Assembly: GCF_003026355.1 (NCBI RefSeq) | Contig: NZ_PYON01000010.1 | Location: forward strand, 62,001 to 126,000 | Source: Photobacterium kishitanii | GTDB lineage: Bacteria; Pseudomonadota; Gammaproteobacteria; Enterobacterales; Vibrionaceae | DNA: 64,000 bases | Direction of reading: 5' to 3' | In this document: piece after piece, positions 9,305 to 18,176 of the stretch | Layout: the number at the start of each line of letters is the position of its first letter | Position numbering within the stretch: position 1 is the stretch's first letter | Position numbers and translations under genes: made by a program | The notes under the pieces: model-generated | Seen by the model: the letters and a program-made list of their open reading frames with translations, nothing else | Told to the model about the DNA's origin: nothing | The model's database searches: none

Positions 9305-9751
9305 GGTTACCCTCTGACTTTGGGAATTGAAAAATCAAATCCAGCACGATATACCGAGGTTCCCCCACTCGGTATCACAGTTGATAACTATCATCCTGTG
9401 TTCGTGAAAACTGAAACTTTTCTACTTATGTAGAAGTATTACAATTTTAATGAAATAGTTTGTTGATTCATATCACGCTAGCTCGTCACTTCCCCGTCGG
9501 CCAATACTCATAATCCGTCATCATGATTATTTTTATAATTTTTTGAATAAACCTATAATAACTAATAATAGGTGACGGCATTAATGATTGAGGAAATGAA
9601 GGCGATAATTAATATCACGCAGTATAGCTGTTTTATAATAAAAATTAATAACAAAACCTATCATAAAAATACAATTACTGCCTTGTTCTCATACTATTTC
9701 AGAGCAAAGATCTAAAAAAAACCATCAAATAATAAACTTAATATCAAAAAC
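9305..9751. other. pfkA-cpxP intergenic region
   Basis: About 450 bases with no gene. The right part (9520-9750) is very AT-rich. The part near pfkA has two inverted repeats: the leader hairpin at 9351-9375, and TTCTAC-TTAT-GTAGAA at 9420-9435, possibly an operator in the pfkA promoter. No Cra or CRP consensus could be read with confidence. Confidence 0.5.
9351..9375 (-). promoter_or_regulatory. Leader hairpin of pfkA
   Basis: In the pfkA mRNA the sequence forms a perfect 8-bp stem ATACCGAG / CTCGGTAT with loop TGGGGGAAC, about 47 bases before the start codon. The loop exposes GGGGGA, so it resembles a CsrA/RsmA-type GGA loop. That reading is an inference. Confidence 0.45.
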
Positions 9752-9779
9752 AAAAAAAGCCATAGTAGAGACTATGGCT
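9752..9779 (-). terminator. cpxP terminator
   Basis: Minus-strand stem AGCCATAGT / ACTATGGCT with a 4-base loop, followed by seven T. Confidence 0.88.
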
Positions 9780-9812
9780 AATGAACACTGCATAACACTT
9801 AACACACCCTAA

Positions 9813-10286
9813 TTAGTGATGTTGTTTAGCTTCCAAACGCATAAAATGTTTTTCTGACTGCTGTTGCTTAAGCTCAACATACTTTTGCTTTTGCTCTGGG
9901 GTTAGAATATTCAGCATTTTATGGCGCTGCTCTAACATCGCAACTCGACGTTCAACTTGCTGCTGCGACATTTTCTCGGCCACAGCACGTACCGCTGACT
10001 CATCAAAATTACTCGCTAAAACTAGCTTTTCAAGTTGTTGCTGCTCAGCTCGCATCACTTTATGATTTTCAGCGCGCAGTGCTTTGTACTCACTACGATT
10101 GGCTTGACGCAGCGTTTTCATTTCTTGTTTTTGGGTGGCCGTAAGATCTAACTGACTAAAAAGCTTACCGCCATGATGACCTTTCTTCATCCCGTCATGA
10201 TGATCTTGACCCGCAAAGGCTGACATAGAACCCAACGCTAATGGTAATGCCATCGCGATAACAATTGTTTTATTAAATATTTTCAT
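9813..10286 (-). CDS. cpxP: CpxP/Spy-family periplasmic protein
   Basis: Periplasmic helical dimer that dampens CpxA signalling and has chaperone-like activity. The start at 10286 gives a signal peptide (MKIFNKTIVIAMALPLALGS, cleavage after AFA) and has GGAGA before it. A longer open frame reaches 10379 but would run almost into the CpxR box, so it is rejected. The mature protein has two LTxxQ-type motifs (LTATQKQEM and LTPEQKQKY), the family signature, and a His-rich N-terminus (HHDGMKKGHHGG) that could bind metal. It is divergent from cpxRA, the classic arrangement. Confidence 0.88.
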   Translation of the reverse strand: MKIFNKTIVIAMALPLALGSMSAFAGQDHHDGMKKGHHGGKLFSQLDLTATQKQEMKTLRQANRSEYKALRAENHKVMRAEQQQLEKLVLASNFDESAVRAVAEKMSQQQVERRVAMLEQRHKMLNILTPEQKQKYVELKQQQSEKHFMRLEAKQHH

Positions 10287-10381
10287 TGTGGTTTCTCCAG
10301 CATTATTATTTGATAAATCGCCGTATTGTATGGCTTGATGATTATCATAGCGTGTGGAAGGTAAAACGCTGTCTAGCAAAC

Positions 10382-10396
10382 GTAAACTAGCGTAAA
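10382..10396. promoter_or_regulatory. CpxR box between cpxP and cpxR
   Basis: The sequence reads GTAAA CTAGC GTAAA, an exact match to the CpxR consensus GTAAA-N5-GTAAA. It sits about 95 bases from both the cpxP and cpxR start codons, so it should serve divergent, autoregulated transcription. A third GTAAA at 10361-10365 may be an extra half-site. Confidence 0.8.
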
Positions 10397-10486
10397 GCTA
10401 AGACAACTTAACTTGGCGTACAGACAAAGATTAGCGATACTAAAGCCACTTAATTGGATGATCGCATTACATTTTAGGACTTCACG

Positions 10487-11179
10487 ATGGCAAAAATTCT
10501 CTTAGTCGATGACGATATAGAACTGACCGCACTCCTCAAAGATATTCTCGAGTTAGAAGGCTTTGAGGTTGAAGAAGCTAACAATGGTATTGAAGGCTTA
10601 GAAAAAATCGATAACAGTATTGATTTGATCTTGCTTGATGTAATGATGCCAAAAATGAATGGTACTGAAATGTTACGCCGCTTGCGAGAGAAACATACCA
10701 CGCCAGTAATGATGCTAACCGCCAAAGGTGATGAAATTGATCGGGTGCTTGGACTCGAACTTGGCGCCGATGACTATTTACCTAAACCTTTTAGCGATCG
10801 TGAGTTGCTCGCTCGTATGCGCGCGGTACTACGGCGCACCCAAGCAAACACTGATACCAAAGCCAGTAATAGCGAGTGCCTTGTTTATCAAGATCTAACG
10901 ATTTACCCCGGTCGACAAGAAGTTCTATGTAATCAGCAACCGATTGAAATGACAGGTACCGAGTTAGCCCTGCTGAGCTATTTTGTGCAACACCCTGGTA
11001 AAATTATTGCCAAGGAAGAACTCAGTCTTGAAGTGCTTGGAAAGCGTCTCGCCCAATTTGATCGCGCGATTGATATGCATGTCTCAAACTTACGCAAAAA
11101 ATTACCGGTGCGCAGTGACGGCAAACCACTGATAAAAACTCTGCGCGGCAAAGGCTATTTATTGGTTGAGGCAATGTAA
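10487..11179 (+). CDS. cpxR: CpxR, envelope-stress response regulator
   Basis: OmpR-type two-domain response regulator. The receiver domain (residues 1-115) has the acidic pair in LLVDDDIELT, the phospho-accepting Asp in LLDVMMPKMNG (about residue 51), LTAKGDE, and the conserved Lys in LPKPFSDRE. The C-terminal winged helix (about 135-228) ends GKGYLLVEAM. It activates periplasmic folding and proteolysis genes when CpxA phosphorylates it. Its stop overlaps the cpxA start (TAATG), so the two are translationally coupled. AGGACTTCACG precedes the start. Confidence 0.95.
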   Translation: MAKILLVDDDIELTALLKDILELEGFEVEEANNGIEGLEKIDNSIDLILLDVMMPKMNGTEMLRRLREKHTTPVMMLTAKGDEIDRVLGLELGADDYLPKPFSDRELLARMRAVLRRTQANTDTKASNSECLVYQDLTIYPGRQEVLCNQQPIEMTGTELALLSYFVQHPGKIIAKEELSLEVLGKRLAQFDRAIDMHVSNLRKKLPVRSDGKPLIKTLRGKGYLLVEAM

Positions 11180-12552
11180 TGAGAGTGCCCGGCTTTACAC
11201 ACCTTTACGGGCGTATCTTTGCTATTTTCTGGACCACACTCTTAGTGGTTGTGGTCACACTCGTACTGATGTTTCAATACGATCCCCGCTCAGTACAACC
11301 AATCCCCGATCATCAATTACAACGGCTACAATCACAAGCATTACAGGTTAATCAACGCTTAGACAACCATCACTCACTCAGCTATGCCAAACTCATCACA
11401 CGCGTGAAAGCACTGACAAAACGCCGAGATAGCCATAATAGTCAGCTCTACTTCACTACTGTCGAGGGCGATATTATTGCGCCTCAAAAACACACTAAAG
11501 CACTGCGGAATTTTATCACTATCGCAGATAACCCAGACAAGCCTCAACAACGGCTTTATGGCCGTTGGCTAATTGCTGGTCCGTTTGTGATCACGACCGA
11601 GCAACAACCGCTATTTATGTATAGTGGTCAAGTTTGGCGTGGCGCACCGCCATTTTTCGTCCAAATAATGGATAAGCCATTTAAACTATTACTGGTTACG
11701 ATGCTAGTCAGCACCCCGTTCCTATTATGGCTAGCATGGGCAGTAACGCGTCCTGCACGACGGCTACAGCAAGCAGCTGAGCGAGTTGCCCGCGGTGAAT
11801 TTGCGGCGGATCCAACCTTAGAGCAAGGGCCGGAAGAATTTAAGCAAGCAGGGGCAAGCTTTAATCAAATGGTCGATGCACTTAATAACATTATTAGTGG
11901 CCAGCAGCGGTTATTATCAGATATTTCACATGAATTACGCTCACCATTAACTAGGCTTCGTATGGCAACAGCTCTGGCACAACGCAAGCAAGGCCAAAGT
12001 AGCGAACTATCACGAATAGATACCGAAGCTGAACGGCTAGAGAAGATGATCGGTGAATTATTAGAATTGTCACGGATGCAAGTTAATAGCCATCAACAGC
12101 AACAAATAGTTGATAGCCATAGCCTCTGGTATGAAATGTTAGAAGATGCCCGCTTTGAAGCTGAACAGCACCATAAGACCTTAACCTATAATCATCTCCA
12201 AGATTGGCAACTCAAAGGCAATCCTAACTTATTGATCAGTGCACTAGAGAATGTGATCCGTAATGCCATTAAATATGGTGATGACGTCATTGAGGTTACA
12301 TTTACCCACCAGCCACAACAATTATTAATCACTATCGATGACAATGGTGAAGGAGTACCAAATGATGAACTTGATGACATTTTCAGGCCATTTTATCGCG
12401 TTTCAACCGCTCGAGATCGTAGTAGTGGTGGAACGGGATTAGGGCTGGCGATAACAGAAAGTGCACTCCGCCAGCATAGTGGTAGCATCAAAGCGACCTC
12501 AAGCCCACTCGGTGGATTACGGATCAGCATGACATTACCTCTCACTCGTTAA
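11179..12552 (+). CDS. cpxA: CpxA, envelope-stress sensor histidine kinase
   Basis: Inner-membrane sensor kinase. A first membrane segment lies near residues 11-30, a periplasmic sensor domain runs to about 165, a second segment lies near 170-188, and HAMP follows. The phospho-acceptor His is in SHELRSPLTRLRMA (about residue 252). The ATPase part shows the N box NVIRNAIKYG, DNGEGVP and GTGLGLAI. Length 457 is usual. It phosphorylates CpxR; CpxP from the divergent gene restrains it. The product starts at the ATG that shares a base with the cpxR stop. Confidence 0.95.
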   Translation: MRVPGFTHLYGRIFAIFWTTLLVVVVTLVLMFQYDPRSVQPIPDHQLQRLQSQALQVNQRLDNHHSLSYAKLITRVKALTKRRDSHNSQLYFTTVEGDIIAPQKHTKALRNFITIADNPDKPQQRLYGRWLIAGPFVITTEQQPLFMYSGQVWRGAPPFFVQIMDKPFKLLLVTMLVSTPFLLWLAWAVTRPARRLQQAAERVARGEFAADPTLEQGPEEFKQAGASFNQMVDALNNIISGQQRLLSDISHELRSPLTRLRMATALAQRKQGQSSELSRIDTEAERLEKMIGELLELSRMQVNSHQQQQIVDSHSLWYEMLEDARFEAEQHHKTLTYNHLQDWQLKGNPNLLISALENVIRNAIKYGDDVIEVTFTHQPQQLLITIDDNGEGVPNDELDDIFRPFYRVSTARDRSSGGTGLGLAITESALRQHSGSIKATSSPLGGLRISMTLPLTR

Positions 12553-12647
12553 GCACTAAGGTTTAGCTTACAGACAAAGATGATTGCTTGTTGACGTTAC
12601 GCTTGTCACAATATGGCTTCTTTGGCACCAAATAAAGCAGAATAACT

Positions 12648-13112
12648 ATGTTTGATATTGCGTTATACGAACCCGAAATCGCCCCCAACACTGGCAATAT
12701 TATTCGCCTTAGTGCTAATTGTGGTGCTAATTTACATTTGATTGAGCCACTAGGGTTTGATTTAGAAGAAAAGAAATTGCGCCGTGCTGGCTTAGATTAT
12801 CACGACCTGACCCATGTTTATCGCCATAAAAACTTCGAGGCTTTTATGGAAGCAATGGCGGGACGTCGAATTTTTGCGTGTACCACTAAAACCACTAACT
12901 ATCATGTTAATGCAACGTTTGCTGAAGGTGATGTGTTGTTGTTTGGCCCAGAAACTCGCGGTTTACCGGCTGAGTTTATTGCCAGCTTACCGTTAGAGCA
13001 ACGATTACGGATTCCAATGCAACCCGATAGCCGCAGTTTAAACCTCTCAAATGCGGTAGCAATTATTGCTTTTGAAGCCTGGCGTCAATTAGATTTTGGT
13101 GGCGCTATTTAG
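12648..13112 (+). CDS. trmL: TrmL, tRNA (cytidine/uridine-34 2'-O) methyltransferase
   Basis: SPOUT-class methyltransferase that methylates the wobble ribose of leucine tRNAs using S-adenosylmethionine. The whole 154-residue protein is a single SPOUT domain. Signatures are [19 protein letters not shown] near the N-terminus, FGPETRGLP (about 104-112) and [10 protein letters not shown] (about 128-137), which form the knotted cofactor pocket. It is convergent with cysE across a shared terminator. In Escherichia coli the same gene (yibK) also borders cysE, so local synteny supports the call. Confidence 0.94.
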   Translation: MFDIALYEPEIAPNTGNIIRLSANCGANLHLIEPLGFDLEEKKLRRAGLDYHDLTHVYRHKNFEAFMEAMAGRRIFACTTKTTNYHVNATFAEGDVLLFGPETRGLPAEFIASLPLEQRLRIPMQPDSRSLNLSNAVAIIAFEAWRQLDFGGAI

Positions 13113-13137
13113 TTAGTATTACCCATCTATATCTATC

Positions 13138-13165
13138 AAAAAGGCGATCTTGTGATCGCCTTTTT
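13138..13165. terminator. Bidirectional terminator between trmL and cysE
   Basis: A perfect 12-bp palindromic stem AAAAAGGCGATC / GATCGCCTTTTT with a TTGT loop, giving A and T runs on both strands. Confidence 0.92.
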
Positions 13166-13191
13166 AGATCGCGCTACTAATAGTTTGCTCT

Positions 13192-14028
13192 TTAATCTAT
13201 ACGATTAAACACTTCGTTAGTACCATTAAATTGTTGATCCATTTCTGTCGCAGGTTTGGCAGTCTTCGGTCGGCCAACCACAATTGCAGGAACACCAGCA
13301 ACCGTTGTATGGGGTGGCACCGCTTCTAATACCACCGAGCAAGCGCCAATTTTAGCTCCAGCACCAACTTCAATATTACCAAGCACCTTGGCACCCGCAC
13401 CTATCATCACCCCTTGGCGAATTTTAGGGTGGCGATCACCACTTTCTTTACCGGTACCGCCTAAGGTAACATCTTGTAGAATAGAAACTTCATCTTCAAT
13501 AACTGCCGTTTCACCAATAACAATCCCAGTGGCATGGTCAAACATAATCCCACAACCTATCTTAGCTGCAGGGTGAACATCCACCTGACATGCCACTGAT
13601 ATTTGATTTTGTAAATAAACGGCTAGCGCTCTACGATTTTGCTTCCATAACCAATTAGCAACTCGATAACCTTGCAGTGCATGACAGCCTTTAAGGTAAA
13701 GTAATGGAATAGAATAAGCATCAATCGCGGGATCACGCTCAACAACCGCGCGAATATCACAGGCTGCAGCCTCAACAATATTACTATCACTAACGAAAGC
13801 TTCTTCTATTACTTCACGTACCGCCATCGCAGGCATTGATGGTGTTGCCAGTTTATTGGCTAAGATATAACTCAATGCTGATGCTAAGTTTTCATGCTTA
13901 ATTATGGTGGCATGATAAAAACTCGCAAGCATGGGTTCTTGTTCGGCTTGCAGTCGTGCTTCCTGCTCGATCGCTTGCCATAATTGATATTGCTGACATT
14001 CCTTCACGAGTCCCTCTGCCTCACTCAT
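13192..14028 (-). CDS. cysE: CysE, serine O-acetyltransferase
   Basis: Makes O-acetylserine from serine and acetyl-CoA, the first step of cysteine synthesis. The N-terminal helical domain (1-140) is followed by a left-handed beta helix of hexapeptide repeats (about 140-240) containing MFDHATGIVIGETA with the catalytic His-Asp region, then IGAGAKVLGN and PPHTTVAGVPA. The C-terminal tail, which binds CysK in other bacteria, ends here in FNRID rather than the usual Ile-terminated tail. It lies downstream of gpsA and secB on the same strand. A terminator (14116-14146) separates it from gpsA. Confidence 0.95.
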   Translation of the reverse strand: MSEAEGLVKECQQYQLWQAIEQEARLQAEQEPMLASFYHATIIKHENLASALSYILANKLATPSMPAMAVREVIEEAFVSDSNIVEAAACDIRAVVERDPAIDAYSIPLLYLKGCHALQGYRVANWLWKQNRRALAVYLQNQISVACQVDVHPAAKIGCGIMFDHATGIVIGETAVIEDEVSILQDVTLGGTGKESGDRHPKIRQGVMIGAGAKVLGNIEVGAGAKIGACSVVLEAVPPHTTVAGVPAIVVGRPKTAKPATEMDQQFNGTNEVFNRID

Positions 14029-14115
14029 TATTTTAATAATTAGTTAATTGGTGACACTTGTAGAATAACTATCACAACCAGAAAACTGAACTTTATTGTA
14101 TTTTAGTACAGTTAT

Positions 14116-14146
14116 AAAAAATAACGCGAGCCTAAGCTCGCGTTAT
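14116..14146 (-). terminator. gpsA terminator
   Basis: Minus-strand stem of 11 bp, ATAACGCGAGC / GCTCGCGTTAT, followed by a T run, between gpsA and cysE. Confidence 0.9.
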
Positions 14147-14182
14147 CTAATAGATACCAGTTATCACCCTCAACAAGCAACT

Positions 14183-15205
14183 TTATTCGTACTTTTTCTC
14201 ACGTGCGAGTAAATCTTTCGCTGCTTCTCGAGCATCTTTACCAAGATACAGTACTTGATAAATTTGTTCAGTAATTGGCATTTCAACTTGATGTCGTTGG
14301 GCCAATAACCACACTTCTTTAGTATTGCGATAACCTTCAACAATTTGACCAATATCCTGCTGAGCTTGCTCAACACTACAACCATGACCAAGTGCTAACC
14401 CAAAACGGCGGTTACGCGATTGATTATCGGTACATGTCAGTACCAAATCGCCAAGACCCGCCATTCCCATAAAGGTTTCTGGTTGTGCACCAAGCGCAGC
14501 ACCTAGACGACACATCTCAGCCAGACCACGGGTGATCAAAGCTGTGCGAGCATTAGCACCAAAGCCAATACCGTCCGACATACCAGCGCCAATCGCGATC
14601 ACATTTTTAACCGCACCACCAAGCTGCATCCCAATAAAATCACTGTTGCTATAAACACGGAATGTCTTATCGCAATGGATTTTTTGTTGCAGATCAGCGA
14701 CAAACTCACTATCAGGTGAAGAAACCGCAATTGCTGTTGGCATACCCGCCGCGAGCTCTTTAGCAAACGTCGGCCCAGACAACACCGCTAACGGTATATG
14801 TTCACCCAAAACTTCAACTGCAACATCTTTAAGTAAACGCCCAGTGTCAGGTTCAAGTCCTTTGGTTGCCCAGCAGATACGAGAGTCTGGACGTAAAAAA
14901 GGTTTCATTTGCGCAAGTACTCCACCAAAAACATGGCTTGGTACTACCACCAACACATCACGACTACCTTCGACAGCAGCTTGTAAGTCTGAAGTTAAAA
15001 TCAGCGAATCAGGAAAACTCACCCCAGGAAGAAACGCTTCATTGGCACGATCGATTTCCAATTGCGCCATATGTTGAGGCTCATGGCCCCACAAAATGAC
15101 ATTGGCACCATTTCTGGATAATGCAATTGCTAATGCTGTACCGTAAGATCCAGCGCCTAACACTGCCATCGAAATCGTATTATTAACGTTCATCATATTG
15201 GTCAC
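14183..15205 (-). CDS. gpsA: GpsA, glycerol-3-phosphate dehydrogenase (NAD(P)+)
   Basis: Reduces dihydroxyacetone phosphate to sn-glycerol 3-phosphate, the backbone of phospholipids. The Rossmann motif is [10 protein letters not shown] (about residues 17-26); the catalytic Lys lies in [13 protein letters not shown] (about 196-208). About 340 residues is typical. The outermost start is a GTG at 15205, and in-frame ATGs lie at 15196 and 15193. The exact start is uncertain. It is 9 bases after secB, so secB-gpsA is one operon as in enterobacteria. Confidence 0.94.
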   Translation of the reverse strand: MTNMMNVNNTISMAVLGAGSYGTALAIALSRNGANVILWGHEPQHMAQLEIDRANEAFLPGVSFPDSLILTSDLQAAVEGSRDVLVVVPSHVFGGVLAQMKPFLRPDSRICWATKGLEPDTGRLLKDVAVEVLGEHIPLAVLSGPTFAKELAAGMPTAIAVSSPDSEFVADLQQKIHCDKTFRVYSNSDFIGMQLGGAVKNVIAIGAGMSDGIGFGANARTALITRGLAEMCRLGAALGAQPETFMGMAGLGDLVLTCTDNQSRNRRFGLALGHGCSVEQAQQDIGQIVEGYRNTKEVWLLAQRHQVEMPITEQIYQVLYLGKDAREAAKDLLAREKKYE

Positions 15206-15214
15206 TTTTACAAA

Positions 15215-15685
15215 TTAAGCTTCTGAATTAGCAGTATTTGCTTCAGCTTGGTTTTCTAGGTAGTTCATGAATAAAGCATCAAAGTTTACTGGTGCTAAGT
15301 TCAATTGTGGGAACGTACCTTTAACCACTAGGCTAGAAATTGTTTCACGCGCGTATGGGAACAAAATGTTCGGGCAGAATGCGCCTAGGCAATGTGCTAG
15401 TTGTGGTGCTTCCATACCTGCAACTGTGAAAATACCAGCTTGCTGTACTTCACATAAGAACGCATTTTCTTCTTCGTTCTTCACTGTTACGGTTAGACGA
15501 AGTACTACTTCATATACGCCTTCAGCTAATTCACGGCTTTGAGTATCAAGATCCAATTTCACATCTGGATTCCATTCTTTTTGGAATACGTCAGGTGAGT
15601 TTGGCGCTTCAAAAGACACATCTTTTAGGAATACGCGTTGAATTTGGAAGTTTTGTTGTGCTTCGGTATTTGCTGCTTCAGCCAT
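15215..15685 (-). CDS. secB: SecB, protein-export chaperone
   Basis: Cytosolic tetrameric chaperone that keeps preproteins unfolded and hands them to SecA. At 156 residues, the sequence from [20 protein letters not shown] through [19 protein letters not shown] to [10 protein letters not shown] is typical of SecB throughout. AGGACTCC precedes the start. The order is rhodanese, secB, gpsA; the glutaredoxin gene grxC that sits between the first two in Escherichia coli is absent here. Confidence 0.96.
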   Translation of the reverse strand: MAEAANTEAQQNFQIQRVFLKDVSFEAPNSPDVFQKEWNPDVKLDLDTQSRELAEGVYEVVLRLTVTVKNEEENAFLCEVQQAGIFTVAGMEAPQLAHCLGAFCPNILFPYARETISSLVVKGTFPQLNLAPVNFDALFMNYLENQAEANTANSEA

Positions 15686-15816
15686 TTTTGGAGTCCTTTA
15701 TAAATACTCGCTACCACGAGCTATTAATTACACTAGCAACTGTGTATTCCACAGGCTGCATTAATTTAGATCGTTATTTCACACCCAATAAGGCTGCAAA
15801 ACCACCTTGAATAAGA

Positions 15817-16254
15817 TTATTTTTTCTTACTTGCAACAAGCGGTAAGTTTGCTTCATTCCAAGCAATAAGACCGTCTTTTAAAACATTGACGTTAGTAAA
15901 ACCATCTTTGCTAAGCTGGTTTGCTGTCTCTTGTGCCGTCTGACCTGTCTTACATACAACAATAATTGGGGCAGCTTTGTGTTTTTCAAGCTCTGGGGTG
16001 TTTTGACGTTGAATTTGGCTTGGTAAAATGTGAACTGAGCCGACAATATGACCTTTACGGAAGTCATCGCGATTACGAATATCAAGAAAAATACCCTCTT
16101 CAGAATTCACTAAAGTGGTCGCTTCATTAATACTAATCGTTTTGTATTTAGCATTTTTCTCTTTTACCATCATGCTAATCAGTGCAATTACGATACCAAT
16201 CCAAGCTAATGATAAAACAGGGTTACTAGTTAAAAATTCAATATATTGATGCAT
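15817..16254 (-). CDS. yibN: YibN-like membrane-anchored rhodanese
   Basis: Single-domain rhodanese with one N-terminal membrane segment (about residues 12-28) and the domain facing the cytoplasm. The active-site loop is CKTGQT (about 106-111), with Cys in the sulfur-carrying position. The substrate is unknown for this family. Length 145 and position upstream of secB match E. coli yibN, and recent work on that protein connects it to the membrane insertion machinery. Any such role here is inferred. No strong terminator is seen before secB. Confidence 0.85.
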   Translation of the reverse strand: MHQYIEFLTSNPVLSLAWIGIVIALISMMVKEKNAKYKTISINEATTLVNSEEGIFLDIRNRDDFRKGHIVGSVHILPSQIQRQNTPELEKHKAAPIIVVCKTGQTAQETANQLSKDGFTNVNVLKDGLIAWNEANLPLVASKKK

Positions 16255-16531
16255 TTACTTTACTCTATTGTCATGATTCACTATTGCAAGCCATGATATT
16301 ACGGTCTAAAAAAATGAGTGTGAGTATACCTAGGTTGCTGATCTTGTAACAGCATCCTTGAGTATAAAAGCTTATTGACTGATGACCTATCAATGAAATA
16401 GAAAAAAACTGTGATCTAGGGCTTACACTTTGATCAATAAATGCCTATATTCGACTGACAGTATAAACTCACTAGCGATGATTTAGTTGTATCTAACCCT
16501 ACTGCTTTAATGTGCTTTTGTAGTAAAATCA

Positions 16532-16546
16532 TGATAATTATTATAT
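16532..16546. promoter_or_regulatory. Fur-box-like site upstream of gpmI
   Basis: TGATAATTATTATAT matches 13 of 15 positions of the Fur consensus TGATAATnATTATCA. AT-rich surroundings make chance matches likely, so this is only a candidate. Confidence 0.35.
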
Positions 16547-16547
16547 C

Positions 16548-16593
16548 AATTACCTTAAAGGGTGCTTAATACAGTGCGCCTATTAAGGTAATT
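16548..16593 (+). promoter_or_regulatory. Long hairpin in the gpmI leader
   Basis: Perfect 11-bp arms AATTACCTTAA and TTAAGGTAATT enclose GGTGC / GCGCC, which pair with one G-T. The structure ends 34 bases before the gpmI start and leaves the ribosome site GAAGAGGGACAGG free. Confidence 0.5.
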
Positions 16594-16627
16594 CATGTAT
16601 TTTTATTAATTCGAAGAGGGACAGGAT

Positions 16628-18169
16628 ATGTCTGCCAAGAAACCACTTGCACTTGTTATTCTAGATGGCTGGGGCTACCGCGAAGATAACGCTAATAACG
16701 CGATTGCAAACGCTAACACACCCGTAATGGATGAGTTAATGGCGAACAATCCTAATACGCTTATTGCCGCATCAGGTCTAGAAGTCGGCCTACCTGAAGG
16801 TCAAATGGGTAACTCTGAAGTTGGCCATACTAATATCGGTGCAGGCCGTGTGGTATATCAAGATCTTACTCGTATTACGAAAGCAATTGGTGATGGTGAG
16901 TTTTTTGAAAACGAAGCATTAGTTAATGCAATTGATAAAGCAGTAAATACTGGTAAAGCGGTTCATATTCTAGGTCTAGTTTCTCCTGGTGGCGTACACA
17001 GCCACGAAGACCATATTGCAGCTGCTATTGAAATGGCAGCAAAGCGTGGCGCAGAGAAAATTTACCTGCATGCTTTCCTTGATGGCCGTGATACACCACC
17101 ACGTAGCGCACAACACTCACTTGAGCGTTTTGATGCCCTATTTGCAAAACTAGGTAAAGGTCGTACAGCCTCTCTAGTTGGTCGTTACTACGCAATGGAT
17201 CGTGATAATAACTGGGATCGCGTTGAAGTAGCTTACAACCTACTTACTGCTGCTAAGGGTGAATTTACGTTCGCTAATGCAACAGAAGGTCTAGCGGCAG
17301 CTTACGAGCGTAGCGAAAACGATGAGTTCGTTAAAGCAACAGAACTACGTGCTGAAGGCCAAGAAGCTGCTATTATGGCTGATGGCGATAGCGTTATCTT
17401 CATGAACTATCGTGCTGACCGTGCGCGTGAAATTACCCGTACGTTTGAGCCTAACTTCACTAGCTTTGCGCGCGCGCAATTCCCACAATTAGCTGACTTT
17501 GTGATGTTAACTCAATACGCAGCAGATATTGAACTAACCACTGCTTTTGCACCGGCTAGCCTAGAAAACACATTAGGTGAGTGGCTATCGAAGAAAGGCA
17601 AAAAACAGCTACGTATTTCTGAAACTGAAAAATACGCTCACGTTACTTTCTTCTTTAACGGTGGTAAAGAAGACGAGTTTGATGGTGAGTCACGTTCACT
17701 GGTTGCATCACCAAAAGTAGCGACTTACGATCTTCAACCAGAAATGAGCTCACCAGAGCTAACTGAAAAATTAGTTGCTGCAATTAAGAGTGGCGAATTT
17801 GACGTTATTATCTGTAACTACCCTAACGGTGACATGGTTGGTCACACTGGCGTTTATGATGCTGCCGTTAAAGCTTGTGAAGCACTCGATAGCTGTATTG
17901 GTCAAGTTGTTGCTGCAATCAAAGAAATGGATGGCCAGTTATTAATTACTGCCGATCATGGTAACGCTGAAATGATGGTTAACCCTGAAACGGGTGGCAT
18001 TCATACTGCACACACTAACTTACCAGTACCATTAATTTACGTAGGTAATAAAAACCTCGATCTTAAGTCTGGCGGTAAGCTTTCTGATCTAGCGCCAACA
18101 ATGCTATCGCTAACAGATATCGAAATCCCTGCAGAGATGTCTGGTCAGGTGCTATACAATCTGAAATAA
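16628..18169 (+). CDS. gpmI: GpmI, cofactor-independent phosphoglycerate mutase
   Basis: Manganese-dependent enzyme interconverting 3- and 2-phosphoglycerate in glycolysis, without 2,3-bisphosphoglycerate. Alkaline-phosphatase-fold motifs are visible: [11 protein letters not shown] (residues 10-20) for the metal, the nucleophilic Ser in [15 protein letters not shown] (about 61-75), [12 protein letters not shown] (about 398-409) and [10 protein letters not shown] (about 440-449). Length 513 is typical. It is followed 7 bases later by envC, as gpmI-envC in many relatives. Highly expressed codon pattern. Confidence 0.96.
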   Translation: MSAKKPLALVILDGWGYREDNANNAIANANTPVMDELMANNPNTLIAASGLEVGLPEGQMGNSEVGHTNIGAGRVVYQDLTRITKAIGDGEFFENEALVNAIDKAVNTGKAVHILGLVSPGGVHSHEDHIAAAIEMAAKRGAEKIYLHAFLDGRDTPPRSAQHSLERFDALFAKLGKGRTASLVGRYYAMDRDNNWDRVEVAYNLLTAAKGEFTFANATEGLAAAYERSENDEFVKATELRAEGQEAAIMADGDSVIFMNYRADRAREITRTFEPNFTSFARAQFPQLADFVMLTQYAADIELTTAFAPASLENTLGEWLSKKGKKQLRISETEKYAHVTFFFNGGKEDEFDGESRSLVASPKVATYDLQPEMSSPELTEKLVAAIKSGEFDVIICNYPNGDMVGHTGVYDAAVKACEALDSCIGQVVAAIKEMDGQLLITADHGNAEMMVNPETGGIHTAHTNLPVPLIYVGNKNLDLKSGGKLSDLAPTMLSLTDIEIPAEMSGQVLYNLK

Positions 18170-18176
18170 TTATCCC

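Larger units (their letters stand above)
16255..16627. other. yibN-gpmI divergent intergenic region
   Basis: Roughly 370 bases with promoters for both genes. It contains a Fur-box-like sequence (16532-16546) and a long imperfect hairpin (16548-16593) in the gpmI leader. Nothing else recognisable. Confidence 0.5.

Noticed and set aside
9464-9480. CRP-like sequence upstream of pfkA
   Set aside because: Only one half matches (TCACG); the left half has three of five bases, and the position is far from the start.
10419-12581. TACAGACAAAGAT occurs upstream of cpxR and of trmL
   Set aside because: A 13-base match within 64 kb is expected by chance many times, and no dyad or known site is involved.
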